A stretch of 6,122 nt of DNA from an uncultured Chloroflexota bacterium (GTDB lineage Bacteria; Chloroflexota; Dehalococcoidia; Lucifugimonadales; CAJWER01), in the NCBI GenBank assembly GCA_913030785.1, contig CAJWER010000184.1, forward strand, positions 1-6,122. Direction: 5' to 3'. Below, piece after piece: positions 3,974 through 6,122 of the stretch. The notes under the pieces are model-generated. The model was not told the DNA's origin. It ran no database searches and saw nothing but the letters and a program-made list of their open reading frames with translations. Numbering within the stretch: position 1 is the stretch's first letter; the number at the start of each line of letters is the position of its first letter. The position numbers were made by a program, and so were the translations under genes.

Positions 3974-5350
3974 TCACTCCCTTATCGAGGCCGGCACCAT
4001 TCGCCGGCCTATCTTGATCATGGTCCGACCGATCATCCCCTCTTTAATGTCGAAGAGGGGGATCAGCGGGAAGATCTTAGAGAAAATAACCATCCCCAAC
4101 AAAACCCACGCGAACGTCATCATCACCATCAGTATCTCGATTATGCTCGGACGATACGAGCCCCAGTCGAAAACCATGTGCCCCCTGCGCATCAGCCCAG
4201 GGATGATGATCAGGAACCGTTCGAGCCACATCCCAATGTTCACCAGAATGGTCGTAATGAACATCCACTTCAGGCTCCTCCGAACCTTCTTGAACATCCA
4301 CAGCGGCACCGGGATAAAGAAGGCGGTGAGCAGGAACACTATGAACATCCCACTCCAGGGCCACTGGAACACCTGCAGATCCCTCATAGCCAGCTCTGGG
4401 CCCTCGAGCGTGTACAGTGCAAACACCCACTCAAGGAAGAAAAAGAAGAACCAGGCAGATGCAACGACTATAAGCAGTCGCCCTATAGAATCCAGGTGGT
4501 CGGGAGTAAGATACTTGTCCCAGCCCCACAGCCAGACCATCACAACCATAACCGTCGCCACCGCGGAAACACCCGAATGGATGGCTCCGATTATGAAATA
4601 TGGCGCGAAGATCGTGGAGTGCCAGCCCTCTGGACCGATCTGAGCCGCGAAGTCCCAGGAGACGATACTGTGGACCGAGACGAACACCGGCAGAACCAAA
4701 GCCGACAGCAGTATGCCCGCCACGGCCTGGAGCTTCCACTGTCGAGGAGTACCACGCCACCCCAGGCACATGAAACCGTAAAGGGTCTTGCGAATCCCTG
4801 TACTGCGGTCCCGAATGATCGCCATGTCGGGCAGTAGCGCCACCATCACGAACAGCGTGCTTGCCGTCAGGTAGGTCATAACAGCGCTCGGGTCCCACAC
4901 GAACGGCGAGCGGATGTTGATCCACACGCCTCTGGCGAAGTCGTAGGGGAACACCCAGAGGTCGGCACGCCACGGTCGGCCGACGTGAACCAGCGGGGCA
5001 GCCATCAGAGCCGCGATTAGCGAGAATACCGTGAGTACCTCAGCCGCTCGCGTTATCGGCCTGCGCCATTCCGCCTGGGTCAGCCTTAAGATTGCCGAGA
5101 TCATGATTCCGGCATGGCTAATGCCAATCCAGAACACAAAGTTGACCATGTAGAAGCCCCAGAAGACAGGGCGGTTCAGGCCGGTAACTCCAACGCCCTT
5201 GTTCAGCATGTAACCAAAGGCGCCGATGCCTGTGAGGAAAATTATCGCTAGGACGATGACAGCCGGAGGCCACCACTTCGGGGTATTGAATATCCCTCTA
5301 AGCAGATCGTCGTTGATCTCCTTCTCGGTCAGTATGTAATGTTCCTGCAT
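3974..5350 (-). CDS. actC: Alternative complex III quinol-oxidising membrane subunit ActC (NrfD/PsrC family)
   Basis: The integral membrane subunit that binds quinol and, in structurally studied ACIII, lies under the iron-sulfur subunit ActB and is proposed to contribute to proton translocation. The 458-residue product has about ten membrane segments (near 29-49, 62-90, 102-122, 153-174, 207-228, 250-275, 289-313, 333-354, 361-386, 402-428). ActC signatures visible are PVFWGFYMVNFVFWIGISHAG (61-81), HVGRPW (122-127), RSPFVWD (147-153), SVHSIVSWDFA (225-235) and the tail PLFDIKEG (431-438). The polar residues His122, Asp153 and Asp233 are candidates for the quinone/proton site, judged from family conservation. 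Start ATG 5350 has AAGGA (5363-5359) 8 nt upstream, inside the end of the preceding gene. Segment 7 includes five consecutive Phe (301-305), which is compositional only. Length and topology are typical; the gene is intact. Confidence 0.94.
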   Translation of the reverse strand: MQEHYILTEKEINDDLLRGIFNTPKWWPPAVIVLAIIFLTGIGAFGYMLNKGVGVTGLNRPVFWGFYMVNFVFWIGISHAGIMISAILRLTQAEWRRPITRAAEVLTVFSLIAALMAAPLVHVGRPWRADLWVFPYDFARGVWINIRSPFVWDPSAVMTYLTASTLFVMVALLPDMAIIRDRSTGIRKTLYGFMCLGWRGTPRQWKLQAVAGILLSALVLPVFVSVHSIVSWDFAAQIGPEGWHSTIFAPYFIIGAIHSGVSAVATVMVVMVWLWGWDKYLTPDHLDSIGRLLIVVASAWFFFFFLEWVFALYTLEGPELAMRDLQVFQWPWSGMFIVFLLTAFFIPVPLWMFKKVRRSLKWMFITTILVNIGMWLERFLIIIPGLMRRGHMVFDWGSYRPSIIEILMVMMTFAWVLLGMVIFSKIFPLIPLFDIKEGMIGRTMIKIGRRMVPASIRE

Positions 5351-5354
5351 ACCC

Positions 5355-6122
5355 CTAGTCCTTCTTGCCGAGAACGAGGAATTCGGTGCGGTGAAACTGC
5401 GTGTGGACCTTGTAAAGCAACAATTCCGTCTGCTCCCAAATGCTCACCACCGGAATCAATCTGCTCGCGAGAAGATAGGATAGCGCTACACCTGCGAGCG
5501 CCCCCACCCAGATCATGATATCGGCCGCCTCTGGCATTATCGCGGCCGGGACCTGCGCTACGAGCAAAGTGTGCTTGTCCTCCATATCGGTCACCGAATA
5601 GGCGGGCACATAAAACCTGATCTTGTCGAGCAGGGCGCCGATAAGCACGCTCACCGCAATGATGGTCGGGCCCCAAACACTCTTGCGCAGTGGGTTCCAC
5701 ATCATCGTAAACAGCGGTATCAGGAAGATCAAAACGAATGTTGCCATAAACACAGGCAGATACGGACCCACCGTTAGCAACTCAAGGACGCCCTGCTCAC
5801 TAGGCTTTGCCCCGTACCACATGACGATAAAGCTAGAGAACCAGAACCAGAACCACAGCAGCGAGAGGGCAAACATCAACTTGCCCATCGCCCAAAAATG
5901 ATCTAGGCCGATGTAGTCCTGATATCCGCCGAATCTCCGCAACAGGAACATCGCTATGATCACCGTTGCCACTCCCGCCTGCATGGCGTTGTGGGTCTGC
6001 GTGATCGGGAGCAGCGCGTCTATCCAACCAGGCACCAGGGCCATGAGGAAGTCGACGCTGATCATGAAGTGAACAAAGATCATCGTTACGAAGTATAAAG
6101 CGCCCAGGATCCCCACCCGGTG
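5355..6122 (-). CDS. actF: Alternative complex III membrane subunit, ActF-like (5' end outside window)
   Basis: The C-terminal 255 residues of a membrane protein; the frame is open through the right edge (His-Arg precede the GTG at 6116), so this GTG is not taken as the start. About six membrane segments follow (numbering from the GTG codon: near 3-20, 45-60, 78-101, 117-140, 148-165, 195-218). ActF-like signatures are MISVDFLMALVPGW (18-31), then HFWAMGKLMFALSLLWFWFW with WYGAKPSEQ after it (73-108), which correspond to the GKL-F-FS-FW and WY-NIPEE region of ActF, and DKIRFYVPAYS (164-174). ActF is a second NrfD-related subunit, proposed to translocate protons. The gene is followed 4 bp later by actC and contains actC's Shine-Dalgarno. 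It comes before actC, whereas in characterised operons actF follows actE. A duplicated NrfD-like subunit is the alternative reading. Confidence 0.82.
   Translation of the reverse strand, partial: HRVGILGALYFVTMIFVHFMISVDFLMALVPGWIDALLPITQTHNAMQAGVATVIIAMFLLRRFGGYQDYIGLDHFWAMGKLMFALSLLWFWFWFSSFIVMWYGAKPSEQGVLELLTVGPYLPVFMATFVLIFLIPLFTMMWNPLRKSVWGPTIIAVSVLIGALLDKIRFYVPAYSVTDMEDKHTLLVAQVPAAIMPEAADIMIWVGALAGVALSYLLASRLIPVVSIWEQTELLLYKVHTQFHRTEFLVLGKKD

Noticed and set aside
3963..3977. Earlier GTG start for ActD overlapping the actC stop
   Set aside because: The GTGA overlap is plausible for coupling, but the purine-rich run abuts the GTG, while ATG 3962 has a well-spaced AGGG and matches the usual family N-terminus. 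Kept as an alternative.
3804..4643. A 279-codon plus-strand open frame, with another at 4178-4837
   Set aside because: Both are antisense to actC, whose ten-segment protein with family motifs is intact; their products are Arg/His/Pro-rich without domains. They are the shadows expected from high-GC codon use.
1..6122. CRISPR arrays, insertion sequences, tRNA genes, phage or toxin-antitoxin genes
   Set aside because: I looked on both strands for regular spaced repeats, transposase motifs, terminal inverted repeats and tRNA-like folds and found none; the window is nearly fully explained by six ordinary genes and their control regions.

Overview
The window carries six protein-coding genes and no RNA genes, insertion sequences or CRISPR arrays that I can see. 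It looks like an aerobic, moderately GC-rich bacterium whose respiratory chain includes alternative complex III (ACIII). The monohaem cytochrome carries a MHYQPSF...QEGPR motif that I associate with ACIII-linked cytochromes of Chloroflexota. Together with the ACIII genes and a DtxR regulator fused to a FeoA-like domain, this makes Chloroflexota (SAR202/Dehalococcoidia-like or Thermomicrobia-like) my best guess, held with low to moderate confidence because there is no rRNA or other phylogenetic marker.

Layout, left to right. Positions 1-977 (minus strand) are the first 325 codons of nusA, cut by the left edge. A divergent, 321-bp intergenic region (978-1298) follows. It holds a nusA promoter, a nusA leader with a terminator-like hairpin and a second hairpin presenting the Shine-Dalgarno in its loop, and an oppositely directed promoter for a small VOC-fold (glyoxalase/dioxygenase superfamily) protein at 1299-1715. 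A 220-bp gap (1716-1935) with several inverted repeats and a promoter leads to a DtxR/MntR-type metalloregulator (1936-2667) that departs from the known members at its metal-ligand positions and in its helix-turn-helix.

The right half (2710-6122, minus strand) is a tightly packed, translationally coupled run of ACIII genes, transcribed leftwards: an ActF-like quinone-binding membrane subunit (cut by the right edge), ActC (NrfD-like, 10 membrane segments), ActD (DUF3341) and ActE (monohaem cytochrome c lipoprotein). Neighbouring genes are separated by 4 bp or less or overlap, except that 15 bp lie between actC and actD if actD starts at its preferred ATG. ActE ends the operon and meets the regulator gene tail to tail across 42 bp that contain a shared hairpin terminator.

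How they fit together: ActC/ActF (quinol oxidation and probable proton translocation), ActD and ActE would belong to a membrane quinol:electron-acceptor oxidoreductase that replaces cytochrome bc1. The multihaem ActA and iron-sulfur/molybdopterin-like ActB must lie to the right of the window or elsewhere. The order F-C-D-E differs from the A-B-C-D-E-F order of characterised operons. The metalloregulator beside a haem/Fe-S complex suggests, but does not show, metal control. I see no wholly novel system. The most interesting points are the nusA leader architecture, the unusual regulator and the rearranged ACIII gene order.
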